Shown here piece after piece: positions 3,892 to 5,931 of a stretch of DNA of 5,931 bases (position 1 is the first letter of the stretch; every line of letters starts with the position of its first letter). The position numbers and the translations under genes are program-made. The notes beneath the pieces are model-generated. The model was not told the origin of the DNA, made no database searches, and saw nothing but the letters and a program-made list of their open reading frames with translations. Location: positions 1 to 5,931 of the forward strand of contig DAOVQI010000225.1 of NCBI GenBank assembly GCA_030628785.1, given 5' to 3'. This DNA comes from Bacteroidota bacterium. Lineage in GTDB: Bacteria; Bacteroidota; Bacteroidia; Bacteroidales; VadinHA17.

Positions 3892-5307
3892 TACTTTAGT
3901 TAAAGCTACCACATTCTCTACATGGTGCGTATGGGGGAACATGTCGACGGGTTGGATCTGTGTGACTTCATAAAGATCTGAAAGCAGGCTGATATCCCTT
4001 GCCTGGGTAGCCGGATTACAACTGACATAGACAATTCGTGAGGGATTTACCTTTTTTATATTTACGATTGCCTTTTTGTGAATACCTGTCCTCGGAGGAT
4101 CAAGAATAACAACTTCAGGTAATCCGTTTTTAGCAACAAAATCAGGAGTTAATATATCCTTTATGTCTCCCGTGAAAAACCGGACATTATTAGTTTTATT
4201 CAATTCACAATTGTTTTTTGCATCCTCAACGGCTTCAGGTATTTGTTCAATCCCAATTATCCGTTTGGCACTTTTGGCTAAATAAATGGCTATAGTTCCA
4301 ATACCGGTATACAGGTCGTATACCATTTCCTTGCCCGTTAATTGTGCGTATTCCAGTACAACTTTATAAAGCCGGTATGCCTGCTCCGAATTGGTTTGAT
4401 AAAATGATTTCGGCCCGATTTTAAAAACAAGATCCTCCATTTGTTCAAAAATGTGATCTTTACCTTTAAAGAGTTTAACTTCCTGGTCGGTTATGGTATC
4501 ATTAAACTTAGGATTGATTATGTAAAAAAGCGAAGTGATTTGTGGGAATTCTCCGGAAACAAATTTCAACAGATCTTCTCTCTTCCTTTTTTCCTCATGA
4601 GAAAAGATAATAATAACCATGATTTCACCTGTCAAGGAAGTCCGGATAATCAGGTTTCGCAGAAAGCCTTCATGATTTCTCGGATCGTAATAGGTTAGGT
4701 TTTTTTTAATAGAATATTCTTTAATGGCAAGCCGGATATCGTTTGAAGGATCTTCCTGCAGGTAACATTTTTTAATATCCAGGACCTTATCCAACATGGT
4801 TGGTATATGAAATCCAAGAGCACGCTGATCTGTTATTGTTTTCCCTGATTCTATTTCCTCTTTTGTCAACCAACACTTGTTTGAAAATGTAAATTCAAGC
4901 TTATTCCTGTAGTTCGTAGTTTTTCCTGAAGGCAGGATAGGATGGATCATTTTAAGCTTTTCCGGTGGCAAACCTCCAATTCTCTGAAGCTGGTCGAAAA
5001 CCTGTTTTTGTTTATAGTACAGTTGATCTTCGTACGATAGGTTCTGCCACTTGCAGCCACCACATGTTCCAAAATGCTCACAAAATTCCTTTACTCTTTT
5101 TTCCGAATAGGAATGAAAAGTAACCGGGATACCTTCAAGGTAATTTTTCTTTTTCCGGGTAACCTGGATATCTACAATATCGCCGGGAACCACATTGGCA
5201 ACAAAGATTACCATGTCGTTTTGCCTGGCAATGGCTTTCCCTTTAGCTCCAATATCCAGTATTTCAATCTGTTCCAGGACGGGTAATGATTTTCTTTTTA
5301 TTCCCAA
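3883..5307 (-). CDS. rlmD: 23S rRNA (uracil-1939-C5)-methyltransferase RlmD/RumA
   Basis: A 474-residue TrmA/RumA-family enzyme that uses SAM to make 5-methyluridine in RNA; the RumA layout suggests 23S rRNA U1939. The N-terminal TRAM domain spans about 10-70. The Fe-S ligands are Cys76, Cys82, Cys85 (CEHFGTCGGC) and Cys181. YRNKLEFTFSN (133-143) is typical of the family. SAM-binding motifs follow: FYQTNSEQA (302-310), VYDLYTGIGTIA (329-340), GIEQ (352-355), DPPRTG (403-408). VSCNPAT supplies the nucleophile Cys430, and HVENVV the base Glu464. All key residues are present, so it should be active. The start is TTG at 5307-5305: a TAA lies three codons upstream, and the next ATG (residue 32) would destroy the TRAM domain. 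No Shine-Dalgarno is visible. Bacteroidota often carry several RumA paralogues, so the exact target uracil is less certain than the family. Confidence 0.95.
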   Translation of the reverse strand: MGIKRKSLPVLEQIEILDIGAKGKAIARQNDMVIFVANVVPGDIVDIQVTRKKKNYLEGIPVTFHSYSEKRVKEFCEHFGTCGGCKWQNLSYEDQLYYKQKQVFDQLQRIGGLPPEKLKMIHPILPSGKTTNYRNKLEFTFSNKCWLTKEEIESGKTITDQRALGFHIPTMLDKVLDIKKCYLQEDPSNDIRLAIKEYSIKKNLTYYDPRNHEGFLRNLIIRTSLTGEIMVIIIFSHEEKRKREDLLKFVSGEFPQITSLFYIINPKFNDTITDQEVKLFKGKDHIFEQMEDLVFKIGPKSFYQTNSEQAYRLYKVVLEYAQLTGKEMVYDLYTGIGTIAIYLAKSAKRIIGIEQIPEAVEDAKNNCELNKTNNVRFFTGDIKDILTPDFVAKNGLPEVVILDPPRTGIHKKAIVNIKKVNPSRIVYVSCNPATQARDISLLSDLYEVTQIQPVDMFPHTHHVENVVALTKVRP

Positions 5308-5328
5308 AGCACTTTAAGTTAACAGTTC

Positions 5329-5336
5329 CAAATATA
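5329..5336 (-). promoter_or_regulatory. Bacteroidota-type -7 promoter box of rlmD
   Basis: On the minus strand this reads TATATTTG, a perfect TAnnTTTG box ending 21 bases before the TTG start, which would leave a leader of about 15 bases. I did not find a clear TTG/TTTG -33 element at the expected spacing. Confidence 0.5.
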
Positions 5337-5379
5337 ATGAAACTAAATTAACGTAAGTTCGATTTATTAAAAGATATTT

Positions 5380-5425
5380 TTCCTGTTCTGGTCCATAGGG
5401 AGATATCTTCCTGATGAACTTTGGA
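5380..5425 (+). repeat. Repeat unit copy 2, upstream of rlmD
   Basis: TTCCTGTTCTGGTCCATAGG (5380-5399) followed by CCTGATGAACTTTGG matches the unit at 3768-3815, with small differences in the middle. The in-frame reading continues past the repeat to a TGA at 5480-5482 (LPDELWKDNWNENLLKKK and more) but has a TAA just upstream and no start, so it is not an intact gene. The inverted repeat seen in copy 1 is degraded here. Confidence 0.5.
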
Positions 5426-5470
5426 AGGATAATTGGAATGAAAACTTACTAAAGAAGAAAACCAATTATA

Positions 5471-5649
5471 TAGAACACTGATGACACAGATAACACGGAT
5501 ATACACAGAAAAAAACAGAATTCAACTTTTTGAAAGGAAGGATATGAAATGCTACACGCAAATTTAACTGATAAAATGATAAAAGATATAAAATGAAGTT
5601 TGATGCATAAATATTTTAAATCTGTGTCATCCGCGTCATCCGTGTTCTA
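5471..5649. repeat. MITE-like element with 30-bp imperfect terminal inverted repeats
   Basis: The left end 5471-5500 (beginning TAGAACACTGATGACACAG) and the reverse complement of the right end 5620-5649 (beginning TAGAACACGGATGACGCGG) match at most of 30 positions. Each arm is itself made of short GATGACAC/GGAT repeats. The 119-base interior is AT-rich and non-coding. The arms belong to a widespread family of ATCCGTGTCATC-type dispersed repeats. No obvious target-site duplication was found. Confidence 0.6.
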
Positions 5650-5679
5650 TTCTTATTTATATTGCGGTCTTACTACAAT

Positions 5680-5736
5680 CCCGCCTGACAGGCGTCAGTC
5701 GGGCAGGAATCCAAGACAGATAGTCTTGTCTTTGGA
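5680..5736. repeat. Two adjacent hairpins before the UroD-family gene
   Basis: The first is CTGAC-AGGC-GTCAG (5685-5698) with outer CCCGC/GGGCAGG complementarity; an alternative fold is GCCTG-A-CAGGC (5683-5693). The second pairs TCCAAGACA (5710-5718) with TGTCTTTGGA (5727-5736), with one bulge. They lie about 50 bases before the next gene and resemble dispersed palindromic repeats more than a classical terminator, since no T run follows. Confidence 0.45.
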
Positions 5737-5785
5737 TAACAACTTAAATGTTGAGTGAACTAATATTTATCTATACATTATCCGG

Positions 5786-5931
5786 ATGAACCATAAATTT
5801 CTTATGACTTCAAAAGAGCGTTTAATGCTCGCCATTTACGGGGAGAAACCAGACCGGTTGCCTGCGTCCATCCATCAATGGCAGAGTTATCATCTGGATA
5901 AATACATGAATGGAGTGAGTGATCTTGAGGC
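5786..5931 (+). CDS. Uroporphyrinogen decarboxylase (UroD)-family protein, N-terminal part only
   Basis: The frame from ATG at 5786 stays open to the window edge (48 complete codons). The start of the UroD/MtbA-like family is recognisable: MTSKERLMLAIYGEKPDRLP (7-26), followed by HQWQSYHLDKYM (30-41). The family includes haem-pathway UroD and methylcobamide-dependent methyltransferases. The visible part lacks the catalytic or metal-binding residues needed to decide, and many Bacteroidota members are uncharacterised relatives rather than HemE. The in-frame ATG at 5804 (MTSKER) is the more family-like start; neither ATG has a strong Shine-Dalgarno. About 50 bases upstream lie two hairpins. The rest of the gene is outside the window. 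Confidence 0.8.
   Translation, partial: MNHKFLMTSKERLMLAIYGEKPDRLPASIHQWQSYHLDKYMNGVSDLE

Larger units (their letters stand above)
5308..5785. other. Intergenic region dominated by repeats
   Basis: No intact gene is visible between rlmD and the UroD-family gene. The region contains the rlmD promoter box, repeat copy 2, a MITE-like element and two hairpins, each listed separately. The rest is AT-rich spacer. Confidence 0.6.

Noticed and set aside
4441..5286. Plus-strand open frames of 85 and 70 codons inside rlmD
   Set aside because: They are antisense to conserved rlmD motifs and have no independent support.
1..5931. CRISPR array, tRNA or rRNA gene, or integrase gene
   Set aside because: I saw no regularly spaced repeats, cloverleaf with CCA end, rRNA segment or tyrosine-recombinase motifs in any frame.

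Overview
The window looks like chromosomal DNA of a Bacteroidota bacterium, probably an environmental one. The clearest evidence is the RlmD/RumA rRNA methyltransferase on the minus strand, whose sequence is of the Bacteroidota type. A perfect TAnnTTTG-type -7 box just upstream of it, weak ribosome binding sites in the backbone genes, and Bacteroidota-style lipoprotein signal peptides agree with this. No taxonomic marker gene is present, so the placement rests on protein resemblance alone.

Layout. (1) Positions 1-666, minus strand: 5' part of a J-domain protein of the kind carried by phages, plasmids and integrative elements. (2) 667-1055: AT-rich intergenic DNA full of inverted and direct repeats, ending in a GTTATACGC core next to the first lipoprotein gene. 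(3) 1056-2724, plus strand: three small lipoproteins of the NTF2-like/SnoaL/DUF4440 type. Between the first and second lies a convincing integron attC recombination site (about 1584-1720). The stretch is therefore best read as integron gene cassettes without a visible integrase (a CALIN-like or integron-end region). (4) 2725-3414: a possible degenerate attC, a reading-frame fragment that opens exactly at its crossover point, and a 53-residue W-rich ORF. (5) 3415-3675: a stand-alone EF-Tu-domain-2-like protein. (6) 3676-3882: convergent 3' region with a repeat unit and two GC-rich hairpins. (7) 3883-5307, minus strand: rlmD with an unusual TTG start. (8) 5308-5785: intergenic DNA with a second copy of the repeat that lies beyond rlmD's other end, a 179-bp MITE-like element and two hairpins. 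(9) 5786 to the window edge: start of a uroporphyrinogen-decarboxylase-family protein.

How it fits together. rlmD and the EF-like gene look like stable host genes. The segment from about 819 to about 2825 looks acquired: cassette recombination signals, strong Shine-Dalgarno sequences on the first two lipoproteins, and an abrupt GC change between the second and third. The three lipoproteins share a fold class but not close sequence, so the array seems to have collected several NTF2-like secreted proteins of unknown ligand. No complete previously undescribed system can be demonstrated here. The cassette-borne set of NTF2-like lipoproteins is the most interesting lead.
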